Shown here: piece by piece, positions 44,239 through 55,891 of the stretch
Numbering within the stretch: position 1 is the stretch's first letter
Layout: every line of letters begins with the position of its first letter
Source: Hydrogenophaga flava NBRC 102514
Lineage (GTDB): Bacteria > Pseudomonadota > Gammaproteobacteria > Burkholderiales > Burkholderiaceae_C
Length of the DNA stretch: 64,000 nucleotides
Assembly: GCF_001571145.1 (NCBI RefSeq)
Contig: NZ_BCTF01000007.1
Location: 62,001 to 126,000, forward strand
Direction: 5' to 3'
Notes under the pieces: model-generated
What the model saw: only the letters and a program-made list of their open reading frames with translations
What the model was told of the DNA's origin: nothing
Database searches by the model: none
Program-made: the position numbers and the translations under genes

Positions 44239-44820
44239 ATGCACAAGGATCTGTGGAAGGGGGCTCTTGGCTCCCTTGCGTTTGCCCTTGCCGGCGCGCT
44301 GTGTCTGGCCTTCGCCGATCTGTCCTGGCCCGAAGCCATCATCGCTTGGGCGACCGTTCTCTTTTTCGGGGGTGGCTTCGTCGTCCTTGTGACTCGCCTG
44401 TGGCGGCAGGCGTCGCGTCAACCAACATTCCATGCCCGCATTCCTGCGGACATCCGCATCGAGCAGCTCGACCCCGACGACGAAATCGAAGAGTCCTGGT
44501 CGCACACTTCCGCGGCGCAACCGCTGCTGCGTGTGACCGCCCAGAAGTGGAAGGAAGGGGCCAGGTTCCGCTGGCAGGTGTACGCCTACCTTCCGACGCT
44601 GGTTCACGATCCCGTATGGTCCGAGCAACTGGGCTTGCGCCTGCATGAAGCCCTCAGGAAAACCTGCAACGTCGTGGAAGTCGGGCGAGACGACGTCGAG
44701 GTCTGGGTGGTCGACGGTGAGCCGGAGGGCAGGGATCTGGTGGCCAATGCCGGCGCGGCACTGGCGTCGTGCATACCCGCGATCCTCCCGACGCTCCAGC
44801 GTGGGCGACAAGGCCCGTGA
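44239..44820 (+). CDS. Hypothetical membrane protein
   Basis: This 193-residue protein has two membrane segments near the N-terminus (about 8-28 and 32-54) and a cytoplasmic or periplasmic rest. No family is recognised. The soluble part begins with FHARIPADIRIEQLDPDDEI, has a strand-rich middle (LLRVTAQKWKEGARFRWQVY), and ends with a helical segment VANAGAALASCIPAILPTLQ. It starts with ATG at 44239 after TTTCAGGGGGGTGTGA, a usable ribosome site. It stands alone, downstream of the ROK regulator and upstream of a secreted protein. Confidence 0.65.
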   Translation: MHKDLWKGALGSLAFALAGALCLAFADLSWPEAIIAWATVLFFGGGFVVLVTRLWRQASRQPTFHARIPADIRIEQLDPDDEIEESWSHTSAAQPLLRVTAQKWKEGARFRWQVYAYLPTLVHDPVWSEQLGLRLHEALRKTCNVVEVGRDDVEVWVVDGEPEGRDLVANAGAALASCIPAILPTLQRGRQGP

Positions 44821-44919
44821 GGCGGGTACGGGTGGACAATCGCCTCTGAGGTACGCCGCGAGCGCGTGACACCTGTGGCGCTTGCACCTTTGTGAAGATT
44901 CTTGCCTGGGGAGGCGATG

Positions 44920-45642
44920 ATGAAACCGGTACTTTTCCGATCGTCAGCATGCTTGTGTGTCGCAGCAGCCTTGTGGTGCAGCGCGGGAAGCTCTCTCGCT
45001 TTTGACATCCCGCCACCCCCGCCACCGGTGTACGAGGGGCTGATCCTGCCGCTGTTCCCGAACGCAACGACGGTTCCTTTCACCGGGCAATCGGGTTCCG
45101 GAACTGGGAAAAGACCGGGCGCGATCGGTAGCACCCAGGTTCAGGGCGGGTCCAGAGTGGAAGAAAGCGCCCGTCAGCTGGCTCAAGCGGTGCCTGTCGA
45201 GCAACGGGAGCGCACACGGCAGGCCTACGTTCAGGCCTTCGAGGTCTACCGTCAGCTCGAACGCAAACTGGGTCTGCCGGCGGGCGATGCGGCCGGGGCG
45301 GTGGCTGCCTACATCGCGGGCAACTACATGGCGCTGCACGGAGTCGAGGTGCCGGATCCGCACTTCCTGCAACTGGCCCGGCAGATGCGGGTGGCATTGG
45401 ACAAGAGCCCGGACTTCCGGCGGCTCTCACCGTCGGGCCGGCGGCGCCTCTACGAACAGTCGGCCATGGTCGGGACCTTCATGGCGGTGACCCACCTGTC
45501 GCTGCAGAAAAACCCGCAACCAGCGGTCGAGCAGAACTTCCGCAACGCAGCCCGGGCTCATCTGCAGGCGGCGCTGAACACCGCACCCGATCGGGTTCTG
45601 ATCGATGGTTCCGGGCTTCATCTGCAGGAGCAGAGCCGCTGA
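44920..45642 (+). CDS. Secreted hypothetical protein (DUF6683-like)
   Basis: This 240-residue protein has a signal peptide of about 30 residues ending SAGSSLAF. The mature part begins DIPPPPPPVYEGLI, a short Pro-rich stretch. A helical domain covers about residues 90-235 (RQLAQAVPVEQRERTRQAYV, AVAAYIAGNYMALHGVEVPD, RRLYEQSAMVGTFMAVTHLS). The pattern recalls DUF6683, a family of exported proteins of unknown function; this assignment is tentative. The ATG at 44920 is spaced best from GGGGAGG; the ATG one codon earlier is possible. Confidence 0.7.
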   Translation: MKPVLFRSSACLCVAAALWCSAGSSLAFDIPPPPPPVYEGLILPLFPNATTVPFTGQSGSGTGKRPGAIGSTQVQGGSRVEESARQLAQAVPVEQRERTRQAYVQAFEVYRQLERKLGLPAGDAAGAVAAYIAGNYMALHGVEVPDPHFLQLARQMRVALDKSPDFRRLSPSGRRRLYEQSAMVGTFMAVTHLSLQKNPQPAVEQNFRNAARAHLQAALNTAPDRVLIDGSGLHLQEQSR

Positions 45643-45713
45643 CATCCGTCGCAGTTTTGAATGCGCCAGCGTGGGTGACAGGAGGCAGCGTGGGCGGGTG
45701 CGCCAATCTGCTG

Positions 45714-46373
<660 letters not shown>

Positions 46374-46477
46374 CCCGGCATTGTCCTTGACGAACCAGAG
46401 CGAGGCTCGGAATAGATTTGATACAAATGAATACAATTCAGATCGTTTGGCTGCGTGCCACCCAACAGGGAGTGTTC

Positions 46478-48520
46478 ATGAGCTTTTTTAGATCATTGGC
46501 CGGGGTGTTCCTGGTCAGTGCCTTGGCCGCCTGCGGCGGTGGCACCGGAGGACAGGTGCAGGATGCAGACACGCAGAGGGCCTCTGCGAGCTCTGCGACG
46601 GAAACCGACCTGACGAGAGGCCACGCAAAGGGTCTGGAAGATTCCTCATACGGCAAGCCGGTCATTGGCCTTGATCTGACAGAAATGAAGCAGCGCTTGG
46701 CCAAACGGTTCAATGGCCGCTTCGCCGGTCAGCCGGAAGAACTCATGGGTGAGCGCCAGAAGTACGCGGGTACGAAGGCCTTTCAGTCGGTCGCCAAGGC
46801 ATATGGGGGTGCCCCTGCATCGGTTCACCGCTTCCTGAACACGCTGACCGGTGCGCACTTCTACACCATGTCTGCTGAGGAGAAGGCTTCCATCGAACGG
46901 AATCTGCCCCAGTTCAGCTACGAAGGACAGGCCTTCTTTGCATTGACGTCTTCGGATGTCCCGCTCAGCCCGGTCTATCGCTTCTACAGCATCTACACCG
47001 GGACCCACTTTTATACGATCGACCCGGAAGAGCGGGACTTCGTGCGCACCTATTACTGGGAGTACTTCAACTATGAAGGCATCTCCTGGTACGCGACAAC
47101 CTTTGCAGGTTCCGGGTGGACGCCGATGCACCGGTTCTTCAACAATGCGGCAGGCACGCACTTCTACACTGCCAGCGAAGCGGAGCGCCTGAACGTGATC
47201 GCGACGGCACCGCACATGGAGTATGAAGGCATCGGGTACTACGTCCGAACCAGCGGTTCTGCGCTGCCTGTTTCGCCCGTTTCGCGCAGCGATGGTGGGC
47301 GTGGTTGCATCTCCCCGGACGGCAGCGACGAATACAGTCCCTGTGAAACTGCCACACAGATGCCGCCGAGGGAGCATGTGGATGGCAACCGGGCGGTGCC
47401 CAATGACACGACCCGCTTTGCTCAGGTGGAGGGTCGGCCGGAAACGGACTGCAAGCTCGACAGGACGACGGGACTGATGTGGGAGGTCAAGACAAGCGAT
47501 GGCATGAGGAGTTCGTCTCGATCGTTCCTGCATATTGACCGGACAGACCGTCCGCAGGTGGCAGTCGAGGTCGAGGAGTTTTTCCCCAACAACGTTTTCT
47601 ATGTTTCTCGTGCTCCGACGCAGGCCGAGATCGATTCTCCGGACGCCAGCCGTGCCTATGTGGATTACATCAATAACATCCAGTTGTGCGGCTACTCCGA
47701 CTGGCGCATTCCCACCGCGTCTGAGCTGGTCAACGTCATGAATGTCCAAGGAGGTTTCTTCCAGCCTCCGATTGGCGGTGTGGGCCCCTACATCTCCGCC
47801 GACTCGGCCACCTGGGACTACGACGTGACCTACAACTCGGGCGGCGTAGTGAGGCAGAGGGTGGACGGTGTGGTGACTGTGCGGGCGCGCGAGGGGTGGT
47901 TGGCCGGCAATCCTGGTGCGGCAGGTCACTTCGTGGACTTCGATTTCCGTGCCAAGGAAGATTTGGGTTACGTCGCTACCTCCCACAATCGCCTGTATCT
48001 GCATCTGGTGCGCGGATCCTCTGTGCCCACGACATCGCGCTATTCGGCGGTGACCGTTCCATATGGACGGGACGCTGCGAACAACGTGCTCGTGGACAAC
48101 TGGAGCAAGCTCCAATGGCGGCGTTGCGCCGAGGGGCAAGTCTGGACCGGAACCAATTGCAACGGCCAACCCTTGTCCTTGAATCTGTATGACGCCTTGT
48201 CGAGGGCGGCGTCGCTGCCGGGCTGGCGCCTGCCTGGGATCAAGGAGCTTGATTCTCTGTATCTCCGCGACCCGGACACAACGAAGACGCAGATGGACGT
48301 CTCGGCGTTCCCGATGAGCGGGTTCGGACCAGGCGCGCTGCCGTTCTGGTCCATGACGATACATTCGCAGACCATCTACGATCCCGTGCACCAGAAACTG
48401 GGTCTACCGGGTTTCCAGGCCTCTTTTGAGGGCACAGCGGTCGGCTCTCCCACTGCGAATGTGAGTCAGGTTTCCCGTTACCGGAACGGGTACGTCCGTT
48501 TGGTTAGGGTGCACCCCTGA
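46478..48520 (+). CDS. Large lipoprotein with three DUF5648 repeats and two Lcl (DUF1566) domains
   Basis: This 680-residue protein has a lipoprotein signal MSFFRSLAGVFLVSALAACG with the lipobox SALAAC. Three similar repeats follow at about 116-160, 166-210 and 217-262, each with RF(x)n-TG/AG-HFYT and YEG(x)n near the end, as in DUF5648. Two Lcl C-terminal-like (DUF1566) domains follow. The first is at about 320-412 (LDRTTGLMWEV, GYSDWRIPTASELVNV) and the second at about 540-595 (KLQWRRCAEGQVW, PGWRLPGIKELDSL). Such proteins are thought to sit on the outer surface and bind ligands or help adhesion; no role is proven. Ribosome site CAGGGAGTGTTC. GC content is lower than in most neighbours. Confidence 0.88.
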   Translation: MSFFRSLAGVFLVSALAACGGGTGGQVQDADTQRASASSATETDLTRGHAKGLEDSSYGKPVIGLDLTEMKQRLAKRFNGRFAGQPEELMGERQKYAGTKAFQSVAKAYGGAPASVHRFLNTLTGAHFYTMSAEEKASIERNLPQFSYEGQAFFALTSSDVPLSPVYRFYSIYTGTHFYTIDPEERDFVRTYYWEYFNYEGISWYATTFAGSGWTPMHRFFNNAAGTHFYTASEAERLNVIATAPHMEYEGIGYYVRTSGSALPVSPVSRSDGGRGCISPDGSDEYSPCETATQMPPREHVDGNRAVPNDTTRFAQVEGRPETDCKLDRTTGLMWEVKTSDGMRSSSRSFLHIDRTDRPQVAVEVEEFFPNNVFYVSRAPTQAEIDSPDASRAYVDYINNIQLCGYSDWRIPTASELVNVMNVQGGFFQPPIGGVGPYISADSATWDYDVTYNSGGVVRQRVDGVVTVRAREGWLAGNPGAAGHFVDFDFRAKEDLGYVATSHNRLYLHLVRGSSVPTTSRYSAVTVPYGRDAANNVLVDNWSKLQWRRCAEGQVWTGTNCNGQPLSLNLYDALSRAASLPGWRLPGIKELDSLYLRDPDTTKTQMDVSAFPMSGFGPGALPFWSMTIHSQTIYDPVHQKLGLPGFQASFEGTAVGSPTANVSQVSRYRNGYVRLVRVHP

Positions 48521-48529
48521 GTCAAGGGG

Positions 48530-49495
48530 TCAACTCAAAAGGGTACTGACCGCGGCGAGCAACTGCGCCAGCGCATCGGGCGCATCGCACGCGATCACCC
48601 GCCGCTGCGGCATCGAGCGTAGCCAGGTGATCTGGCGCTTGGCGAGCTGGCGCGTGGCGAAGATGCCGCGGTCGCGCAGTTCGGCCTGTTGAGCGGATGT
48701 CAGTGGCGCATCGCCGGCCGCGTCCAGCGCCTCCCAGGCCTGGCGGTAGCCGACGCAGCGCATCGAGGGCAGGTCCGGGTGCAGGTCGCCGCGCGCGCGC
48801 AGGCGTCGCACCTCGTCCACGAAGCCTTCGGCCAGCATGGCGTCGAAGCGTTGGGCGATGCGCTCGTGCAGCCACCCGCGGTCGGCGGGTTCCAGGCTGA
48901 GGAAGGCGCCTTCCGGCACCGGGTTGTCCGCTTCGCGTTGCCCGCCGGTCTGGAACGAGGAGATCGGCCGGCCCGAAACCTCGAACACTTCAAGCGCGCG
49001 CTGGATGCGCTGGGCATCGTTGGGCGCGAGTCGGGCGGCGGTGACCGGGTCGACCTTCGCCAGTTCGGCGTGCATCGCGGGCCAGCCGTGCGCCGCGGCG
49101 GCGGCTTCGATGCGTGCGCGCGCGTCGGCGTCGGCGCGGGGCATGTCGTCCAGACCCTGCATAAGCGCCTTGAAATACAGCATGGTGCCGCCCACGAGCA
49201 GCGGCGTGCGACCGCGGGACCGGATTTGCTGGATCAGCCGCTGCGCGTCGCGCACGAATTCGGCCGCGCTGTAGGCGTGCAGCGGGTCGGTGATGTCGAT
49301 CAGGTGGTGCGGCACCAGTGCCTGTTCCTCACGCGAAGGTTTGGCGGTGCCGATGTCCATGCCCCGGTAGACCAGGGCGGAGTCGACGCTGATGATCTCG
49401 ACCGGCCAGCGCTGGGCGATGGCGAGCGCGGCAGCGCTTTTGCCGCTGGCGGTCGGTCCGGCGATGGCGATGCAGCGCACCGGGTCAGCGGGCAT
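48530..49495 (-). CDS. miaA: tRNA dimethylallyltransferase
   Basis: This 321-residue enzyme transfers a dimethylallyl group to A37 of tRNAs that read U-starting codons. Motifs include the P-loop [38 protein letters not shown] and HHLIDITDP, and the C-terminal [12 protein letters not shown]. The stop is near 48530, convergent with the lipoprotein gene and only nine bases from it. Its start overlaps the stop of the efflux gene upstream by eleven bases. Confidence 0.96.
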   Translation of the reverse strand: MPADPVRCIAIAGPTASGKSAAALAIAQRWPVEIISVDSALVYRGMDIGTAKPSREEQALVPHHLIDITDPLHAYSAAEFVRDAQRLIQQIRSRGRTPLLVGGTMLYFKALMQGLDDMPRADADARARIEAAAAAHGWPAMHAELAKVDPVTAARLAPNDAQRIQRALEVFEVSGRPISSFQTGGQREADNPVPEGAFLSLEPADRGWLHERIAQRFDAMLAEGFVDEVRRLRARGDLHPDLPSMRCVGYRQAWEALDAAGDAPLTSAQQAELRDRGIFATRQLAKRQITWLRSMPQRRVIACDAPDALAQLLAAVSTLLS

Positions 49496-50741
49496 CGGCC
49501 GCTCCCGGGGTGACGCGCTGCGGAGGCGTCTTCACCTCGCCGTGGCGCTGCACCAGCGTCCAGGCGGTCAGCGCGATCAACACGCTCCAGAACCACAGGC
49601 CATCGGTCAGCGGCCGCACGCTGCCGGGGTTCTCGGCCAGGCTCTTGCCGAGCCAGCCGCCCATGAAGAAGGCGGTGACCATCATCAGGAAGCCGCTCAT
49701 GGCGGAGGCCGCGCCGGCCGCCTGCGGGAATGGGGCGACGGCGCCGCTCTGGCCGCAGGGCTGGTGCACGCCGTGGCCGAGCATGAAGAGGATGAAGGGC
49801 CCGAGGATGGCAGCCGGGTGCTGGATGCCCGCCAGTGCCAGCAGCCCCATGGTGCTGCCCGCGAGCAGGGTACATCCGCCCGCGATGACGACGGTGCGCC
49901 GCACGCCCAGGCTCTGCAGCAGGCGGCGGCAGATGAAGGTGCCCACGATGTAGGACAGCGACATCACCAGCATCAGCAGACCGTAGGCGGTCTTGCTCAG
50001 GCCCAGCACGCCAATGAACACAAACGACGAGGCGGCCAGGAAGGTGAACAGGCCGCCGTAGGACGTGGCCGAGAGCAGGGTGAAGGCCCAGAAGGTCGGG
50101 TGGCGCAGGATGCGGCCCCAGGTGCGCAGCAGGGTCAGCGGCTCCAGCGCGCGCGGGTTTTTCTGCGGCAGGGTCTCATCGAAGCGCCAAATGAGCAGCG
50201 CCAGCGCCCCGGCGCCGAACACCGCCTGGGCCATCAGGGCCATGCGCCAGCCCGCGAGGTCGGCCAGCAGGCCGCCGACCGGCGCGCTCGCGCAGGCGAT
50301 CACGCCCAGGCCGGTCAGTCCCTTGGACATCACCCGCGCGCCATCCACCGGCGCGTAGAGGTCGCGCACCACGGCGCGCGCGCACATCACGCCTGCGCCC
50401 ATGGCAATACCCTGCAGGATGCGCCAGACGATGAGCTGCTCCATCGACGCTGAAAACGTGCTGCCCACCGCGGCCAGCACATACAGGCCGGTCCCGATCA
50501 TCAGGACCGGGCGGCGGCCAAAGCGGTCGGACAGCGGTCCCCAGACCAGCTGGGAGAGACCGAAGGCCAGCAACAATGCGGTGAGGGTCAGCTGCGCCTG
50601 CGGCATGCTGGCGCCAAAGCCCTGGGTGATCGAGGGCAGGGCGGGCAGGTAGAGGTCGGTGGTGACCGGCTGCAGGCCCAGCAGCAGGGACAGCACCAGC
50701 ACGATCAGGCTGGGCGACATGGCGGAACGGGAAGCGGACAT
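49485..50741 (-). CDS. Bcr/CflA-family multidrug efflux MFS transporter
   Basis: This 418-residue transporter has twelve membrane helices. The DHA1/Bcr marks are [17 protein letters not shown] near the N-terminus, [14 protein letters not shown] in the loop after helix 2, and [26 protein letters not shown]. It exports drugs such as bicyclomycin-type compounds or small metabolites. The ATG at 50741 is used; an upstream ATG at 50768 is nine codons earlier. The last eleven bases overlap miaA, which may be read from the same transcript. Confidence 0.93.
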   Translation of the reverse strand: MSASRSAMSPSLIVLVLSLLLGLQPVTTDLYLPALPSITQGFGASMPQAQLTLTALLLAFGLSQLVWGPLSDRFGRRPVLMIGTGLYVLAAVGSTFSASMEQLIVWRILQGIAMGAGVMCARAVVRDLYAPVDGARVMSKGLTGLGVIACASAPVGGLLADLAGWRMALMAQAVFGAGALALLIWRFDETLPQKNPRALEPLTLLRTWGRILRHPTFWAFTLLSATSYGGLFTFLAASSFVFIGVLGLSKTAYGLLMLVMSLSYIVGTFICRRLLQSLGVRRTVVIAGGCTLLAGSTMGLLALAGIQHPAAILGPFILFMLGHGVHQPCGQSGAVAPFPQAAGAASAMSGFLMMVTAFFMGGWLGKSLAENPGSVRPLTDGLWFWSVLIALTAWTLVQRHGEVKTPPQRVTPGAADAR

Positions 50742-50805
50742 CTGTTTGAGGGTAGCAGATGGCCTCATGTTCGACCGGTGCGACGCCGATGGCGGCGCGG
50801 GAGGA

Positions 50806-51648
50806 TCACTTCATGCCGAAGAGTTCGGCCAGCGCCACCCGGTACTGCGGCTGCCCCACCGCGTTGGTGTTGTGGTGCGACCCGCCCTCGACCAGTTCGA
50901 AGCGCTTGGGGCCGGTGGCGGCCTCGAACAGCTTGCGGCCCAGTTCCGGCGCGATGGTGCGGTCCTCGCTGCCATGCACCACCAGCAGTGGCGAGCCGAT
51001 CTTCTTGACCCGCTCCACGGTTTCGAAGCGCTGGGTGATCAGCGGACCGACCGGCAGCCAACCCCACTTGTAGGAACTGACCACATCGGGAATCGAGGTG
51101 AAGGTGCCCTCGACCAGGGTTCCGGCTTCGTCCTGCACCTGGGCCGCCAGGTCGATGGCGATCGCGCCGCCCAGCGAGTGGCCGAAGATGTAGCGCGGCC
51201 GGTCGGGGTACTGGCGTGCCAGCCAGTCCCAGGCGGCGCGGGCGTCTTCGTAGGCCATGGTCTCCGAAGGCAGGGTGTTGGTGCTCTTGCCGAAGCCCCG
51301 GTAATCCACCGCCAGCACCGAGAAGCCCAGCTCCTGCATGCGCCGCGCGCGGAAGGCCGAGCCCACCACGTTGAAGCGCGCCCCGTGCAGGTAGAGCAGC
51401 ACGGGGGCCTTGGGGTCGCTCTCGAAACGTTCGTGGGCGCTCCACAGGCCGTGCAGCTTCACCGGCTGGTTGGTTTCCTGCGACTGGAACTCGATCCAAA
51501 CGTCCTGCATGCCTTGGGCAGCTTCCTCGCCACGCCACCAGCTCCGGTCGGAGGGCTGGAAGATCCAGCCGCGCTGGCGTTCGTCGAGGGAGGCACAGCC
51601 CGCCAGCATGGCGGCGGAGAGGAGGACGAGGGCGATCAGGCGCTTCAT
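50806..51648 (-). CDS. Lipoprotein alpha/beta hydrolase
   Basis: This 280-residue hydrolase has a lipoprotein signal MKRLIALVLLSAAMLAGCAS with the lipobox LAGC. The alpha/beta hydrolase core has oxyanion region LLYLHGARFNVVG, nucleophile Ser in FGHSLGGAI, Asp in VVHGSEDRTI, and His in EGGSHHNTN. It resembles the BEM46/YqiA-type hydrolases, with no substrate known. It is a single gene between the MFS exporter and the rnk region, read away from rnk. Confidence 0.88.
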   Translation of the reverse strand: MKRLIALVLLSAAMLAGCASLDERQRGWIFQPSDRSWWRGEEAAQGMQDVWIEFQSQETNQPVKLHGLWSAHERFESDPKAPVLLYLHGARFNVVGSAFRARRMQELGFSVLAVDYRGFGKSTNTLPSETMAYEDARAAWDWLARQYPDRPRYIFGHSLGGAIAIDLAAQVQDEAGTLVEGTFTSIPDVVSSYKWGWLPVGPLITQRFETVERVKKIGSPLLVVHGSEDRTIAPELGRKLFEAATGPKRFELVEGGSHHNTNAVGQPQYRVALAELFGMK

Positions 51649-52001
51649 GGGCTTACACGATCCACCAGACCGGTGGAAAGTTCACTGCCGGCGCGCCGGC
51701 CGGTCGCCGCCGGACGCTCACCGGTTGACACGGGCGCCTGTCCTGCCTACATTGCCGCCCATGCTGCGCATCCACCACCCGACGACCCTGTGTCGCGCTC
51801 TGTCGCCTCTGGCGACGGAACCGGGTGCGCGCGTGCCCGTCCACACCTCAGGCGGTGGCGCGACGGCCGCACATTCCTGAGCCCGGCGATCCCCTCCCTC
51901 TCCCATTCATTCGCGCCACGCGCGATCGCCGGGCCCCTCCACCAGAGCGCATCCTTGTCCTGACCCTCGTGAGGTCGGGACACGCCTTTTCTGGAGCCGA
52001 C
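51649..52001. other. 353-bp gene-free spacer before rnk
   Basis: This gap holds the divergent promoters for the hydrolase and rnk. I see several GC-rich short repeats (GCGATCGCCGGG near 51930) and no convincing gene, terminator or known regulatory motif. Weak open frames here are shadows. Confidence 0.5.
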
Positions 52002-52403
52002 ATGTCCCTGTTGTCCCGTGGTGACCGCATCGTCACCGAACTCGATTTCGTCCGCCTGCACAAGCTGGGCACCCAGCGCATGCCTGCCGGTCTGCCCGAC
52101 GCCCTCGATCTGGCCGAGCAGGTGCCTTCGCCCGAGGTGCCACCCGACGTGGTGACCATGTATTCGCAGATCGAGATCCTTGAAGCGGGCGAAACGGCAC
52201 CGCGCAAGCTCACCCTCTGCTATCCCGACGACGCCGAGCCGGCCCAAGGCTTTGTCTCGGTGCTTTCGCCGGTGGGCGCCAGCCTGCTGGGGCTGCGCGT
52301 CGGTGGGCGCGCGCACTGGCACACGCCGCAGGGCGAGCCGCGCTCGGCCCGGGTGAAAGCCATCCTGTTCCAGCCCGAGGCGAGCGGCGACTACACCACC
52401 TGA
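52002..52403 (+). CDS. rnk: Regulator of nucleoside diphosphate kinase (Rnk), GreA/B-like
   Basis: This 133-residue protein has an N-terminal short helical part and a C-terminal GreA/GreB-like FKBP-type domain. Conserved parts are DVVTMYSQIEILEAG, RKLTLCYPDDAEP and SVLSPVGASLLGLRVG. Rnk proteins bind RNA polymerase near the secondary channel and affect nucleotide pools. The ATG at 52002 with GGAGCCGAC fits best; an upstream extension has no such signal. It is convergent with gdhA, with four bases between stops. Confidence 0.9.
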   Translation: MSLLSRGDRIVTELDFVRLHKLGTQRMPAGLPDALDLAEQVPSPEVPPDVVTMYSQIEILEAGETAPRKLTLCYPDDAEPAQGFVSVLSPVGASLLGLRVGGRAHWHTPQGEPRSARVKAILFQPEASGDYTT

Positions 52404-52407
52404 TGCG

Positions 52408-53760
<1,353 letters not shown>

Positions 53761-53783
53761 GCTCCGAAAAAGTGCATGAAATT

Positions 53784-53805
53784 ATGCGAAAACGGTATTT
53801 CGCAT
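53784..53805. promoter_or_regulatory. Inverted repeat upstream of gdhA
   Basis: ATGCGAAA and TTTCGCAT are perfect 8-bp arms separated by six bases (ACGGTA), beginning 23 bases before the gdhA start. The symmetry suggests a dimeric regulator site. No family is assigned. Confidence 0.55.
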
Positions 53806-53903
53806 GCCAAAAGGCGCATGAATGGTGCGCAACATTTGCTGATGGTGCGCTTTAGCCGACCGGCTGGGTGCCGGGTTGCTCTGATTTGGTGCGGACAGGC
53901 CGA

Positions 53904-55853
53904 TCAGCGTCCGCGCAGGAACAGCGCGTCCAGATCCTTCATGCCCAGCTGCCGCCAGGTCGGCCGGCCGTGGTTGCACTGGTCGCTGCGCTCGGTCACT
54001 TCCATCTGGCGCAGCAGGGCGTTCATCTCGTCCAGCGTCAGGCGGCGGTTGGCGCGCACCGCGCCGTGGCAGGCCATGGTGGCCAGCAGCTCGTTGCGGG
54101 CGCGCTGCACCACGGTGCTGGCGTCGTGCTGGCTCAGTTCGGCCAGCACGCTGCGGGCGAGTTCCACCGGGTCACCAGCCGCCAGGGTGGTGGGCACGGC
54201 GCGCACCGCCAGGGTCTTGGGCGAAAACGGCACGATTTCCAGCCCCAGCTGGGCCAGCACCTCGGCTGTGGTTTCCGCGGTGGCGACTTCTTCGGGCGTC
54301 GCGGCGAAGGTGGCCGGGATCAGCAGCGGCTGGCTGCTGATCTGGTGCGCGTCCAGCTGCTGTTTCAGGCGTTCGTAGACGATGCGCTCGTGCGCGGCGT
54401 GCATGTCCACCACCACAAGCCCTTGCGCGTTCTCGGCCAGGATGTAGACGCCGTGCAGCTGCGCGATGGCGCGGCCCAGCGGCCATTCGCCGTCGGGCAG
54501 GGGGGCCGGAGTGGCGGGAGTCGCCGTGTTCGGGCTGAACTCTAGTCCGGCGCGGCGGATGTCGGGTGCGTCCAGCGGCGCCGCGATCCGCTCCGACGGG
54601 CGCCACAGCGCTTCGAGGTCGCTCACGCGCTGGCCAACCTGTGGCACGTCCGGCCGCCAGGGCAGGGGTTGCTGGCGCGGCACCGGGCTCAGGAAGGACG
54701 AGGCGGGCGCCTCGGTCAGTGCCTCCGCAGACGGCATGGTGGCCACCGGCAGCGTCTGCGTCGAGCGCGGCGCGGCCAGCGCGCCTTCCACCGCATGGCG
54801 CACGGCCTGGTGCACCTCGCGGCTGTCGCGGAAGCGCACCTCGATCTTGGTCGGGTGCACGTTCACGTCCACCCGGGTCGGGTCGATACTGACGTACAGC
54901 GCATACACCGGCTGGCGGTGTCCGTGCAGCACGTCCTCGTAGGCGCTGCGCGCGGCGTGAGTGATGACCTTGTCGCGCACGAAGCGGCCATTGACATAGG
55001 CGAACTGCCAGTCGCCGCGCGAGCGGGCCGAGTCGGGCACGCCGGCAAAGCCCCAGACACGCAGGCGCTGCTGGCCGCCGGCGGTGGCTTCTTCGCCGGG
55101 CAAATCGCTGGCCGGCCAGTTCACGGCGACCGCGTTTTCAATGAACTCTTCGCCCAGCACGTCGGCCAGGCGGCGGCGCAGCGCGTCCAGAAGGTGTTCA
55201 CCCCCGGCCAGGTCGGGCGCCACGGCGCGCCACTGCGCCACCAGCTTGCCGTCGTGCCAGATGGCAAAACCCACCTCGGGCCGCGCCAGCGCGTGGCGGC
55301 GCACGGCTTCGATGCAGTGGGCCAGCTCGGTGCTTTCGGACTTGAGGAACTTGCGCCGTGCGGGCGTGGCGAAGAACAGCTCGCGCACCTCCACCGTGGT
55401 GCCGCGTGCGCGGGCCGTGGGCTGCAGCTCTCCGCTGCGGCCGTCCAGCAACCAGCCGTGCGCCGCGCCTTCTTCGGTGCGCGTGAGCACCGAGACTTCG
55501 GCGATGGAACAGATGGCAGCCAGCGCCTCACCGCGGAACCCCATGGTGTCCACGGCTTCCAGGTCGTTCAGGCTGGCGATCTTGCTGGTGGCGTGGCGCT
55601 TGAGAGCGGTGGGCAGTTCCTCGCGCAGGATGCCGATGCCGTCGTCCTCCACGCTGATGAGCCGGATCCCGCCGGCCTGCAGCCGCACGGTGATCTGCGT
55701 GGCGCCGGCGTCCAGTGCGTTGTCCACCAGCTCGCGCACCACGGACGCGGGGCGTTCGACCACCTCGCCGGCCGCGATCTGGCTGATCAGCTCGTCGGGC
55801 AGTTCACGGATGGGGCGGCGGTGGGCGGGCAGGGGGGCGTTCACCCGGGGCAT
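53904..55853 (-). CDS. mutL: DNA mismatch repair protein MutL
   Basis: This 649-residue mismatch-repair ATPase has the GHKL N-terminal domain: LISQIAAGEVVERPASVVRE, DNALDAGATQI, TMGFRGEALAAICSI. The C-terminal dimer domain is at about 460-649. The C-terminal endonuclease motif DQHAxxExxxxE is not evident, and the end reads ACHGAVRANRRL then PTWRQLGMKDL. Between the two lies a linker rich in Pro, Ala and Gln. The gene is divergent from dedA with a 38-bp gap. Start MPRVNAPLP is as in relatives. Confidence 0.97.
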   Translation of the reverse strand: MPRVNAPLPAHRRPIRELPDELISQIAAGEVVERPASVVRELVDNALDAGATQITVRLQAGGIRLISVEDDGIGILREELPTALKRHATSKIASLNDLEAVDTMGFRGEALAAICSIAEVSVLTRTEEGAAHGWLLDGRSGELQPTARARGTTVEVRELFFATPARRKFLKSESTELAHCIEAVRRHALARPEVGFAIWHDGKLVAQWRAVAPDLAGGEHLLDALRRRLADVLGEEFIENAVAVNWPASDLPGEEATAGGQQRLRVWGFAGVPDSARSRGDWQFAYVNGRFVRDKVITHAARSAYEDVLHGHRQPVYALYVSIDPTRVDVNVHPTKIEVRFRDSREVHQAVRHAVEGALAAPRSTQTLPVATMPSAEALTEAPASSFLSPVPRQQPLPWRPDVPQVGQRVSDLEALWRPSERIAAPLDAPDIRRAGLEFSPNTATPATPAPLPDGEWPLGRAIAQLHGVYILAENAQGLVVVDMHAAHERIVYERLKQQLDAHQISSQPLLIPATFAATPEEVATAETTAEVLAQLGLEIVPFSPKTLAVRAVPTTLAAGDPVELARSVLAELSQHDASTVVQRARNELLATMACHGAVRANRRLTLDEMNALLRQMEVTERSDQCNHGRPTWRQLGMKDLDALFLRGR

Positions 55854-55891
55854 TCTAGGGGTGGGGCAACGCCCGGGGATAATCGCGGGCT

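Noticed and set aside
46418-46477. Earlier start for the lipoprotein at 46418 or 46427
   Set aside because: The lipoprotein signal begins at the Met at 46478, which has its own AGGGAG site; the extra residues would spoil the signal peptide.
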